DNA of 6,988 bases from an uncultured Porphyromonadaceae bacterium (GTDB lineage Bacteria; Bacteroidota; Bacteroidia; Bacteroidales; Muribaculaceae), in assembly GCA_947176615.1 (NCBI GenBank), contig CAMWRO010000156.1:1-6988 (forward strand), in the 5' to 3' direction. A program made the position numbers and the translations under genes. Each line of letters opens with the position of its first letter. Position 1 is the stretch's first letter. The notes under the pieces were generated by a model, which made no database searches, was not told the DNA's origin, and saw only the letters and a program-made list of their open reading frames with translations. Shown here piece by piece: positions 1 through 6,267 of this stretch.

Positions 1-575
1 ATGCAGGTTCGGGTAAATCGTTCATATCGCTCAATATCGGAGCTGTTCTTGCTATCCACAAAAAGGGCGTGAAGGTGCTTGCCATCGACCTTGACTTGCG
101 CCGCGCCTCTCTGTCGGCCGCCGTAAACTCTCCCGGCGTCGGTATTGCCGACTATCTCAGCGGTGCCGACATAAGCATCGAGTCAACCGTATGCCACACC
201 GAGTGTCCCGGCCTTGACATCATACCTGTCGGTTCGATTCCCCCCAACCCGTCGGAGTTGCTGTATACCGAGCGTATGAAGCAGATTATGGCATGGGCAA
301 AGGAAAACTACGATTATGTAATGCTCGACTGTCCGCCTGTGGAAATTGTTACCGACGCGTCGATTATCAACCAGTTTGTAGACATTACACTCTTCGTCGT
401 GCGTGTCGGACTCCTCGACCGCCGCATGCTTGCCCAGCTTGACCGTTACTATGCCGAGCAGAAGTATCGCAACCTCGCCGTAATCCTTAACGGTACAATG
501 GCCTCGGCCAACAAGTATTCATCCTACTACAACAAGAACTACTACCACTCCGATTACTATCATTCTGACGAGTAA
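1..575 (+). CDS. BY-kinase (Wzc-like) tyrosine-protein kinase, C-terminal part
   Basis: This is the 3' end of a bacterial tyrosine kinase of the polysaccharide co-polymerase family, which controls capsule or exopolysaccharide chain length at the inner membrane by cycles of autophosphorylation. The frame is open from base 3, so the start and the expected N-terminal Wzz and transmembrane part lie outside the window. About 190 codons are present. A P-loop reading AGSGKSF (bases 3-23) is followed by the Walker A' motif VLAIDLDLR (75-101) and Walker B VMLDCPP (318-338). This order of three motifs distinguishes BY-kinases from ordinary MinD/ParA ATPases. The last 19 residues hold seven tyrosines, the expected C-terminal autophosphorylation cluster. 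The usual acidic residue in the P-loop (GEGK) is serine here (GSGK). A terminator follows 28 bp after the stop, so this is probably the last gene of its unit. Family assignment is firm; whether it serves capsule, EPS or O-antigen is not visible. Confidence 0.93.
   Translation, partial: AGSGKSFISLNIGAVLAIHKKGVKVLAIDLDLRRASLSAAVNSPGVGIADYLSGADISIESTVCHTECPGLDIIPVGSIPPNPSELLYTERMKQIMAWAKENYDYVMLDCPPVEIVTDASIINQFVDITLFVVRVGLLDRRMLAQLDRYYAEQKYRNLAVILNGTMASANKYSSYYNKNYYHSDYYHSDE
516..572 (+). other. C-terminal tyrosine cluster with a tandem YYHSD duplication
   Basis: The final 19 codons of the kinase encode tyrosines at seven positions, including two adjacent copies of YYHSD (bases 540-554 and 555-569). 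In BY-kinases this tail is the substrate for trans-autophosphorylation, which sets oligomer state. The two copies use different synonymous codons at four of five positions (TAC/TAT, CAC/CAT, TCC/TCT, GAT/GAC), so the repeat is conserved at protein level but not at DNA level. Confidence 0.85.
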
Positions 576-603
576 AACGACATGTAGTTACTGACACATA
601 TAG

Positions 604-632
604 AGCCACGCCAGTTGCACGGCGTGGCTTTT
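604..632 (+). terminator. Intrinsic terminator after the BY-kinase gene
   Basis: A perfect 9-bp GC-rich inverted repeat (AGCCACGCC at 604-612, GGCGTGGCT at 621-629) encloses an 8-base loop and runs into a short T-run (629-632), with more T-rich sequence shortly after. It lies 28 bp past the kinase stop and 45 bp before rmlA, so it should separate the kinase transcript from rmlA, fully or partly. The T-run is short, so some readthrough is likely. Confidence 0.8.
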
Positions 633-662
633 AGATAACATCTTTTTATAAACCTACTTTTT
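631..662 (+). promoter_or_regulatory. Possible weak Bacteroidota promoter for rmlA-rmlC
   Basis: A -7 box candidate TACTTTTT (655-662) matches TAnnTTTG except at its last base. A TTAG (631-634) lies 20 bp upstream, one mismatch from the -33 TTTG. The predicted start site would be only about 9 bases before the rmlA ATG, and the -33 part overlaps the terminator T-run. The match may be chance; the alternative is readthrough from the kinase gene. Confidence 0.3.
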
Positions 663-677
663 CATCCACGCACAACA

Positions 678-1583
678 ATGAAAGGTATTGTTCTCGCCGG
701 CGGTTCCGGCACTCGTCTTTATCCTATCACAAAGGGTGTAAGCAAACAATTGCTTCCGGTCTTTGACAAACCGATGATCTATTATCCCGTCTCGACCCTT
801 ATGCTTGCGGGAATACGCGACATCCTGATTATCTCTACTCCGGCCGACCTCCCCGCGTTCAAGCGCCTGCTTGGCGACGGCAGTGATTTCGGCGTCAACA
901 TTCAGTATGCGGAACAACCGTCTCCCGACGGACTTGCTCAGGCGTTTATTATCGGTGAAGACTTCATCGGCGATGACTCGGCCTGCCTTGTGCTCGGAGA
1001 CAATATCTTCCACGGAAACGGATTTACCAAGATGCTTCATGAAGCAGTCGAGACTGCTGAAAAAGAGAACAAAGCAACCGTATTCGGTTACTGGGTCAGC
1101 GATCCTGAGCGTTACGGCGTTGCCGAATTTGACGCTGACGGTAACTGCCTCTCTATTGAAGAAAAACCGGCCAAACCGAAATCCAACTATGCTGTCGTAG
1201 GACTCTATTTCTACCCCAACAAGGTGGTCAACGTCGCCAAAACAATCAAACCCAGCGCCCGTGGCGAGCTGGAGATTACGACCGTCAACCAGCGATTCCT
1301 CGACGACAAGGAACTGAAAGTGAAAACACTCGGCCGCGGCTTTGCTTGGCTCGATACCGGCACCCATGACTCTCTTTCCGAGGCTTCGACCTATATCGAG
1401 GTTATCGAAAAGCGTCAGGGACTGAAAGTGGCCTGTCTCGAAGGCATCGCCTATCGCAAAGGATGGATTTCCCGTGAAAAAATGATAGAAATAGCGCAGC
1501 CGATGCTCAAAAACCCTTACGGACAATATCTGCTCAAAGTGATTGACGAGCTTGACCGCACTGACAACCCCAATCTTGATTAA
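678..1583 (+). CDS. rmlA: Glucose-1-phosphate thymidylyltransferase RmlA
   Basis: The enzyme joins dTTP and glucose-1-phosphate to give dTDP-glucose, the first step of dTDP-L-rhamnose synthesis in the cytoplasm. At 301 residues it has the normal family length. The N-terminal nucleotide-binding signature GGSGTRL is at residues 8-14, followed by SKQLLPVFDKP (22-32) with the conserved lysine K23. LGDN at 106-109 includes the metal-binding D108. EEKP (161-164), GELEITTVN (196-204) and WLDTGTH (224-230, with metal-binding D226) complete the sugar-nucleotide transferase fold. The ATG at 678 begins directly with the conserved MKGIVLAGG and needs no extension. It sits just after a kinase terminator and 10 bp ahead of rmlC, so the two are surely co-transcribed. 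Product inhibition by dTDP-rhamnose is known for the family but not testable here. Assignment is very firm. Confidence 0.98.
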   Translation: MKGIVLAGGSGTRLYPITKGVSKQLLPVFDKPMIYYPVSTLMLAGIRDILIISTPADLPAFKRLLGDGSDFGVNIQYAEQPSPDGLAQAFIIGEDFIGDDSACLVLGDNIFHGNGFTKMLHEAVETAEKENKATVFGYWVSDPERYGVAEFDADGNCLSIEEKPAKPKSNYAVVGLYFYPNKVVNVAKTIKPSARGELEITTVNQRFLDDKELKVKTLGRGFAWLDTGTHDSLSEASTYIEVIEKRQGLKVACLEGIAYRKGWISREKMIEIAQPMLKNPYGQYLLKVIDELDRTDNPNLD

Positions 1584-1593
1584 ATATCTGAAA

Positions 1594-2148
1594 ATGGAGA
1601 TTATTAAAACCGATATTCCCGGGGTTGTAATCATTGAACCCCGCATCTTCCGTGATTCGCGCGGATATTTCTTTGAAAGTTTCTCTCAACGTGATTTCTT
1701 TGACAAAGTGGCTCCCGTTGAGTTTGTTCAGGATAACGAATCAATGTCAACACGCGGAGTAATGCGCGGACTGCATTTCCAGCGTCCCCCTCACGCTCAG
1801 GCTAAACTTGTCAGATGTGTCCGCGGACGCGTCCTTGACGTTGCTGTCGACATACGCGTAGGTTCTCCGACCTATGGCCGCCATGTCGCAGTCGAACTGA
1901 CTGAAGACAACCACCGTCAATTCTTCATCCCGCGCGGTTTTGCCCACGGTTTCGCAGTTCTTTCCGACGAGGCTGTATTCCAATACAAATGCGACAATTA
2001 CTATGCGCCCCAGTCCGACGGCGGCATCGCGATTACCGACCCGGCACTGAACATCGACTGGCATCTTGACCCGTCAGAGGCAATACTCAGCGAAAAGGAC
2101 ACCAACCATCCTCTTCTCGCCGATTTCAAGTCTCCGTTTACATTCTGA
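1594..2148 (+). CDS. rmlC: dTDP-4-dehydrorhamnose 3,5-epimerase RmlC
   Basis: This cupin enzyme epimerises dTDP-4-keto-6-deoxyglucose at C3 and C5, the third step to dTDP-L-rhamnose. It has 184 residues, normal for the family. The ATG at 1594 is chosen because the protein then begins MEIIKTDIPG, as in relatives; an in-frame ATG at 1543 would add 17 unrelated residues inside rmlA. The catalytic set is intact: H61 in MRGLHFQ, K71, Y131 in FQYKCDNYY, and D169 in LSEKD, matching H63, K73, Y133 and D170 of the Salmonella enzyme by my alignment. The conserved FFIPRGFAHGF stretch is at 110-120. rmlB and rmlD, needed for steps two and four, are not downstream, because transcription meets a large hairpin and convergent ribD. 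They must be elsewhere if the pathway is complete. Confidence 0.97.
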   Translation: MEIIKTDIPGVVIIEPRIFRDSRGYFFESFSQRDFFDKVAPVEFVQDNESMSTRGVMRGLHFQRPPHAQAKLVRCVRGRVLDVAVDIRVGSPTYGRHVAVELTEDNHRQFFIPRGFAHGFAVLSDEAVFQYKCDNYYAPQSDGGIAITDPALNIDWHLDPSEAILSEKDTNHPLLADFKSPFTF

Positions 2149-2149
2149 T

Positions 2150-2218
2150 AAAAAAGTCCCGATATAATCAAGGCCCGTAGCAGCGATTGCTACTACGGGC
2201 CTTGATTATATCGGGATT
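2150..2218 (-). terminator. Long-hairpin terminator of the purE-ispG-ribD operon, between convergent genes
   Basis: Arms 2157-2180 and 2193-2216 are perfect 24-bp inverted repeats. The 12-base centre can pair further (AGC 2182-2184 with GCT 2189-2191) around a GATT loop after one C-A mismatch. On the - strand the stem is followed by C and six Ts (complement of 2150-2155), a proper intrinsic terminator directly after the ribD stop. On the + strand only TT follows the stem, so it is a weaker terminator for rmlC but may still protect the 3' end of its message. The ribD stop codon abuts the stem at 2217. Confidence 0.85.
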
Positions 2219-3209
2219 AGAAACCGTATAACGTGTTTCCGTCAAGTTGTTCAATCCACGACGGGGACTTTGGCAATAGCGGGGCGACAGGTGGAGTCGC
2301 GACAGCCGCCGGGGAAACCTCGACCCTTACAGCGTCATAAAGTCCGCTGTCAATAAAACATTTCAGAATCTCGGCGCCCCCCTCGACAAGTAGCGAAGTC
2401 ACGCCACGGTTATAGAGGTCAGACAAGACACCGGGCAACGAGTCATAAACCACCGTCTTGACAACCGACGGCAAATCGGCTCTCTCAGCCTCGCTATAAT
2501 AAACCACGTTGTCATCGCGAAACACTCGCGCGCCCGCAGGGACACGACCGCGGCGGTCAAGGACTACCCGCAAAGGGGAGTGGCCCGCATAGAGACGGTT
2601 ATCGAGCGACGGATCGTCGGCAATGACAGTTCCGCTGCCTACGAGGATAGCGTCATGACGAGCCCGCTCGCGATGAACGAGCATAGAGGTCAAGGGAGTG
2701 GAGATGTGCCCGTGAATATTACCATCAGTGTTCTGCGCCCATTTAAGAGTGACGTATGGGCGGCTCAGAGTGTGGGCAGTGAAAAATTTGCCGTTAAGCT
2801 CCCGGCACTCTTTCTCCATCACACCGACAGTCACTTCGACACCGGCATCACGCAGCATCGCCACGCCACGCCCGGCGACTTTCACAAAGGGGTCAAGCGT
2901 CCCGACAACGACACGCGGGATGCCGCATCGGATAATCAGCTCGGCACAGGGGGGAGTGCGCCCGTAATGGCTACAGGGCTCAAGCGTGACATACATTGTC
3001 GCCGCAGCCAGCACAGCCTTGTCACGGACTGAATTGACGGCGTTGACCTCGGCATGGCCCTCGCCACAACGGCGGTGCCACCCCTCTCCTACTATGTTGC
3101 CGTCAGGCCCTACGATGACAGCACCGACCATCGGGTTGGGTGATGCGTCGAGCTCGCCGTTGCGGGCCAGTTGCAATGCCCGCGCCATGAAAAGCGGGTT
3201 GATTTCCAT
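2217..3209 (-). CDS. ribD: Bifunctional riboflavin biosynthesis protein RibD (deaminase/reductase)
   Basis: RibD carries out two consecutive steps of riboflavin synthesis: deamination of the pyrimidine made from GTP, then NADPH-dependent reduction of its ribosyl side chain. The 330 residues contain both domains. The N-terminal deaminase (about 1-145) shows the zinc site H52 in GHAEVNAV, with catalytic E54, and C79 and C88 in the PCSHYGRTPPC segment. The C-terminal DHFR-like reductase (about 147-330) shows VTLKWAQNTDGNIHG, then DAILVGSGTVIADDPSLDNR and LLVEGGAEIL. The ATG at 3209 gives MEINPLFMARALQLA, the usual family start, 7 bp after the ispG stop, so it is the last gene of the purE-ispG-ribD operon. 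No FMN-riboswitch-like leader precedes it, so control is presumably by the operon promoter. Other rib genes are not in the window. Confidence 0.97.
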   Translation of the reverse strand: MEINPLFMARALQLARNGELDASPNPMVGAVIVGPDGNIVGEGWHRRCGEGHAEVNAVNSVRDKAVLAAATMYVTLEPCSHYGRTPPCAELIIRCGIPRVVVGTLDPFVKVAGRGVAMLRDAGVEVTVGVMEKECRELNGKFFTAHTLSRPYVTLKWAQNTDGNIHGHISTPLTSMLVHRERARHDAILVGSGTVIADDPSLDNRLYAGHSPLRVVLDRRGRVPAGARVFRDDNVVYYSEAERADLPSVVKTVVYDSLPGVLSDLYNRGVTSLLVEGGAEILKCFIDSGLYDAVRVEVSPAAVATPPVAPLLPKSPSWIEQLDGNTLYGF

Positions 3210-3216
3210 AGTTTTT

Positions 3217-4878
3217 TTACGGTTCCACCCAGTCTCCGCCGGCTTTTATAAGCGCAATCAGACGCGGAATCGCATCGGTCGCGGGAATATTTTTCTCGAC
3301 ACACTCCTTGCCTTTGTAAAGGCTGACACGCCCCACCCCGGCTCCGACATAACCGTAATCGGCATCAGCCATTTCGCCGGGACCATTGACGATACACCCC
3401 ATGACTCCTATTTTCAGACCTTTAAGATGGGATGTCGCGGCCTTGATGTCACGCAACGTCGACTGAAGGTCATAGAGTGTGCGTCCGCAGCCGGGACAGG
3501 AAATATATTCGGTCTTGGACATGTGCAACCGAGTAGCCTGAAGGATGTTCAGCGAGAGCCGGTTGAGAAATCCGCGGTCGAAATGTCCGGGCGAATTGAT
3601 TGATATTCCGTCGGCGATGCCTGACAGGAGCAGATAACCAAAGTCGACCGACGCTGCAATTGTGAGCGCATCGGCATCGGGAGTGTCATAGCTGAACGAT
3701 ACAATGACGGGATTTTCCAGTCGGCGCTGCGACATTGCGTTGACAAAAGATTTTGCACGCAATGCCCGGTCTGCCTCGTGTGCCTCAAGGACGACAACGG
3801 CATTCCCGTCGGCGGCAATCCTGTCAAGAGCCTCATTCCAGTCGGCCTTCTCGATGTCAACGGTAAGAGACGATTCAGCCTCAGGAAGCTCGTCAAGGCC
3901 GACCACCTGAGTAACCTTCCCGTTCCACGCCGACCTGCGGCGAGAAGGGGCGCAAGCATCAACCCCTGCGGGACAGTCGTGAAATTCAAAACCGCCCGCG
4001 GCACCGGCAACCTCATCAATATGGGCAAGGATGGCCCGCGCTACCGGAATCTCACACTCAGGCTCCTCACTCAGCGACACCCTTATCGTGTCACCGATGC
4101 CGTCCATGAGCAACGATCCGATACCGACAGCCGACTTGATGCGTCCGTCTTCCCCGTCGCCTGCCTCGGTCACTCCGAGATGGAGCGGGAAATGCATGTC
4201 CTCGGCATCCATTGCCACGACCATGCGGCGCACGGTCTCGACCATCACAGCCACATTGGACGCCTTGATTGAAATCACCACGTTGCCGAAATCATGCTTG
4301 CGGCACACGCGCAAAAACTCCATCGCGCTTTCCACCATTCCGGCGGGGGTGTCGCCATAGCGGCTCATGATGCGGTCGCTGAGCGAGCCGTGATTAACTC
4401 CGATGCGGATTGCGGTCGAATGCTCACGGCACAGGTCGAGAAACGGCACAAGGGCGGTCTCGATGCGTTGCAGCTCGGCGGCATATTCCTCATCAGTGTA
4501 CTCGATTTTCTTGAACATGCGCCCCGGATCGACAAAATTACCCGGATTGATGCGCACTTTTTCCACCCTTGACGCGGCTGCAAAAGCGGCACGAGGGTTG
4601 AAGTGAATATCGGCTACAAGAGGAGTGGTCACACCGTCGGCCCGCAGACGTGCCGATATTTCACCGAGATTCTCGGCCTCGCGCACACCCTGTGCCGTCA
4701 GCCTGACATACTCGCCCCCGGCATCCACGATGCGCTTTATCTGGGCGACAGAACCCTCGGTGTCCATCGTCGATGTCGATGTCATCGACTGAACCCTTAT
4801 CGGATTGTCGCCTCCGAGGGGAATCCCGCCGATGTTCACTTCGTGAGTCTTTCGACGGTTATAATTGAATTTACTCAT
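3217..4878 (-). CDS. ispG: 4-hydroxy-3-methylbut-2-enyl diphosphate synthase IspG (GcpE), long form
   Basis: IspG is a 4Fe-4S enzyme that reductively opens MEcPP to HMBPP in the MEP isoprenoid pathway. With the chosen start it has 553 residues, against about 370 in E. coli. It has the three-domain layout known from plants, chlamydiae and Bacteroidota: a TIM barrel (about 1-285, with VNIGGIPLGGDNPIRVQSMT near the N-terminus and GVNHGSLSDR near 160-169), an inserted middle domain (about 290-445), and the iron-sulfur domain. Cluster ligands are visible as C461 and C464 in CPGCGR, C495 in MGCIVNGPGE and E502 at the end of that motif. The ATG at 4878 is preferred: its A is also the last base of the purE stop (TGATG), a pattern of translational coupling. 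A TTG one codon upstream is the only near alternative. Assignment is very firm. Confidence 0.97.
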   Translation of the reverse strand: MSKFNYNRRKTHEVNIGGIPLGGDNPIRVQSMTSTSTMDTEGSVAQIKRIVDAGGEYVRLTAQGVREAENLGEISARLRADGVTTPLVADIHFNPRAAFAAASRVEKVRINPGNFVDPGRMFKKIEYTDEEYAAELQRIETALVPFLDLCREHSTAIRIGVNHGSLSDRIMSRYGDTPAGMVESAMEFLRVCRKHDFGNVVISIKASNVAVMVETVRRMVVAMDAEDMHFPLHLGVTEAGDGEDGRIKSAVGIGSLLMDGIGDTIRVSLSEEPECEIPVARAILAHIDEVAGAAGGFEFHDCPAGVDACAPSRRRSAWNGKVTQVVGLDELPEAESSLTVDIEKADWNEALDRIAADGNAVVVLEAHEADRALRAKSFVNAMSQRRLENPVIVSFSYDTPDADALTIAASVDFGYLLLSGIADGISINSPGHFDRGFLNRLSLNILQATRLHMSKTEYISCPGCGRTLYDLQSTLRDIKAATSHLKGLKIGVMGCIVNGPGEMADADYGYVGAGVGRVSLYKGKECVEKNIPATDAIPRLIALIKAGGDWVEP

Positions 4879-4880
4879 CA
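4876..4880 (-). other. TGATG stop-start overlap joining purE and ispG
   Basis: On the - strand the purE stop TGA (4880-4878) shares its final A with the ispG ATG (4878-4876). No convincing Shine-Dalgarno sits just upstream, so ispG translation probably depends on ribosomes finishing purE. This fixes the ispG start and ties the dosage of the two enzymes. Confidence 0.75.
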
Positions 4881-5384
4881 ATTGGTCTTGAATTTGTATT
4901 TCACCTCGCGCAACTCCTCATTGGCCTTGACAATCTTGTCAACGAGGCCGCGACGGTAGGCATCAAAACGCTCAGCAAGGGCGGCATCGCTCAAAGCAAG
5001 CATCTGGACAGCGAGCACAGCCGCATTCATCCCTGCATTGATACCCACAGTCGCAACTGAGATTCCCGGAGGCATCTGAACGATTGACAGCAGTGCGTCA
5101 CGTCCTTCGAGAGTCGAATTGATGGGAATACCGATTACGGGCAGCGGTGTCATAGCGGCAATCACGCCGGGCAACGCGGCAGCCATTCCGGCAGCGGCTA
5201 TAATCACCTTGAGGCCACGGTCGCGGGCTGTGCGGGCAAAATGTTCAACCTCGGCGGGAGTGCGGTGGGCCGACAAAGCGTTCATTTCAAACGGCACTTC
5301 CATCTTTTCAAGAAAATCGGCAGTTTTCTTCAGTATGGGCAGGTCACTTGTGCTGCCCATGATGATACTGACAATAGGTTGCAT
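4878..5384 (-). CDS. purE: N5-carboxyaminoimidazole ribonucleotide mutase PurE
   Basis: PurE moves the carboxyl group of N5-CAIR to give CAIR in de novo purine synthesis and works with PurK, which is not in this window. The 168-residue protein has normal length. Visible motifs are GSTSDLP (10-16) for phosphate and ribose binding, SAHRTP (38-43) with the catalytic H40 (E. coli H45), and ALPGVIAAMTPLPVIGIPI after residue 69. The frame extends upstream to an ATG at 5468, but the added 28 residues are unlike the family, so the ATG at 5384, giving MQPIVSIIMGS, is chosen. At the position of E. coli H75 (AAHLPG) this protein has alanine (A70, AAALPG); the catalytic histidine is kept. It heads the purE-ispG-ribD operon. 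The 114 bp upstream is AT-rich, with no clear terminator and only a poor promoter match (CATGTTTG on the - strand, 5441-5434), so readthrough from the upstream membrane gene is possible. Confidence 0.96.
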   Translation of the reverse strand: MQPIVSIIMGSTSDLPILKKTADFLEKMEVPFEMNALSAHRTPAEVEHFARTARDRGLKVIIAAAGMAAALPGVIAAMTPLPVIGIPINSTLEGRDALLSIVQMPPGISVATVGINAGMNAAVLAVQMLALSDAALAERFDAYRRGLVDKIVKANEELREVKYKFKTN

Positions 5385-5498
5385 ATCTCTGTCTTCTTTA
5401 ATATAAGATTTCTTAAGTTGAGGGTAATAATCACAAACATGTGGCTTCAAAATATTATCTGTTACCATATTTTATAATAATGATTGGGAATTTCTGAA

Positions 5499-6107
5499 TT
5501 ATCTGATCATGGTGAGAAACCACACCCATGCAAATCCGTTGGCAAATCCGGCCAATACCTGCCACAAAGTGTGACGCTGGAGATAGACACGGGCACTCAT
5601 GACAAGGCCGGCGACAATGATGACAGCTGACAGCCACACGTTCATGTTGACAATTGCATAATGCGAGGCGACCAGCCGGAACGCGAGAGCCACAACTCCG
5701 CCCACAGCCGCCGCATGCGCACTGATTTTCCACCATCGGTTGACAACGATGTTAACCAGACACGCCCCGGCACCTCCCGCGAGGAAAAGCGGCAGCCACA
5801 ACGGCGCGCTCGCGCGGTAAAAGAACAATGCCGCGCCGAGATAGCACAGCAACGTCACGACATAAGGGGCCGTGCGCTCGGCACGGTTATTGAGTTGCGG
5901 GTCCTTGACATATCCCGCCTTATACATTCCAAGTATAGCGGCCACGGGGAGCACACAGGTTATCACAAATGTGATTATCAGCGAAGTCCACCTGACATTT
6001 TCAGGCAGAAAATGCAATGTCGATACCAGCAGCACCATCCCCATGCCATAGGTAGGGACAAGCAGTGGTGAAAATATGCCCGAAAGCCATTCTGAAATCT
6101 TTTTCAT
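5499..6107 (-). CDS. PAP2-superfamily integral membrane protein with atypical motifs
   Basis: The 202-residue protein is very hydrophobic, with about six or seven membrane segments (roughly 14-34, 42-63, 82-97, 103-122, 132-150, 155-171, 182-198). Three short motifs fall in the order and spacing of PAP2 phosphatases: K68 with R75 and R78 (motif 1, KDPQLNNRAER), KISAH at 127-131 (motif 2 place, normally PSGH), and SARVYLQRH at 171-179 (motif 3, keeping R173 and H179 with five residues between). The Asp four residues after the motif 3 His is Gln (Q183), and the motif 2 Gly is Ala. PAP2 proteins commonly remove phosphate from lipids such as undecaprenyl diphosphate at the membrane; whether this one is active cannot be told. 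The ATG at 6107 follows a textbook promoter. It lies upstream of purE on the same strand with 114 bp between. Superfamily placement is reasonable, substrate unknown. Confidence 0.72.
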   Translation of the reverse strand: MKKISEWLSGIFSPLLVPTYGMGMVLLVSTLHFLPENVRWTSLIITFVITCVLPVAAILGMYKAGYVKDPQLNNRAERTAPYVVTLLCYLGAALFFYRASAPLWLPLFLAGGAGACLVNIVVNRWWKISAHAAAVGGVVALAFRLVASHYAIVNMNVWLSAVIIVAGLVMSARVYLQRHTLWQVLAGFANGFAWVWFLTMIR

Positions 6108-6175
6108 CCTTTTCTGAAACGTAGTTATGTGTTACGCTCTTTATATGTAACGCAACAAAGCGATATTATTCCACA

Positions 6176-6207
6176 CAAAGATAACTTTTTTTTCTAAAAG
6201 AGTCAAA
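6176..6207 (-). promoter_or_regulatory. Bacteroidota sigma-ABfr-type promoter for the PAP2-like gene
   Basis: On the - strand a -33 TTTG (complement of 6204-6207) is separated by exactly 20 bp from a perfect -7 box TATCTTTG (complement of 6176-6183), fully matching the Bacteroidota consensus TTTG-N19-21-TAnnTTTG. The predicted start near 6169 gives a leader of about 60 bases to the ATG at 6107. The spacer is A/T-rich. Confidence 0.85.
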
Positions 6208-6211
6208 AAAA

Positions 6212-6242
6212 GGTGTTTTTTAATGGCAATTACTTACCTTTG
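6212..6242 (+). promoter_or_regulatory. Bacteroidota-type promoter for the SanA-like gene
   Basis: A perfect -7 box TACCTTTG (6235-6242) precedes the ATG at 6268. At 19 bp upstream the -33 position reads GGTG (6212-6215), matching only the TG of TTTG, so this core is weaker than the divergent one. The expected start site near 6249 leaves a short leader of about 19 bases. The -33 elements of the two divergent promoters are only 4 bp apart. Confidence 0.68.
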
Positions 6243-6267
6243 TAACAATTAAAATCTACTTTCTCAG

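Noticed and set aside
1543..1593. Upstream in-frame ATG that would extend RmlC by 17 residues
   Set aside because: The added residues are unlike the family, overlap the end of rmlA, and the ATG at 1594 gives the standard N-terminus.
654..1646. 330-codon open frame on the - strand, antisense to rmlA
   Set aside because: It lies wholly opposite a textbook rmlA with all motifs, has no recognisable domain, and overlaps the start of rmlC; it is a mirror frame of a GC-rich gene.
2580..3032. Open frames on the + strand opposite ribD
   Set aside because: They mirror a fully motif-bearing RibD, have no promoter or domain, and are interrupted or overlapping in several frames.
3778..4272. Open frames on the + strand opposite ispG
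   Set aside because: They are antisense shadows of an intact IspG and carry no recognisable protein features.
5385..5468. 28-residue N-terminal extension of PurE from an ATG at 5468
   Set aside because: PurE proteins begin directly at the strand before GSTSD; the extension is AT-rich and resembles leader DNA. A separate small leader peptide cannot be excluded but has no support.
5385..5498. Promoter or riboswitch-like leader in front of purE
   Set aside because: The only -7-like match (CATGTTTG on the - strand, 5441-5434) has no -33 partner at 19-21 bp, and the possible pairings are short, AT-rich and bulged.
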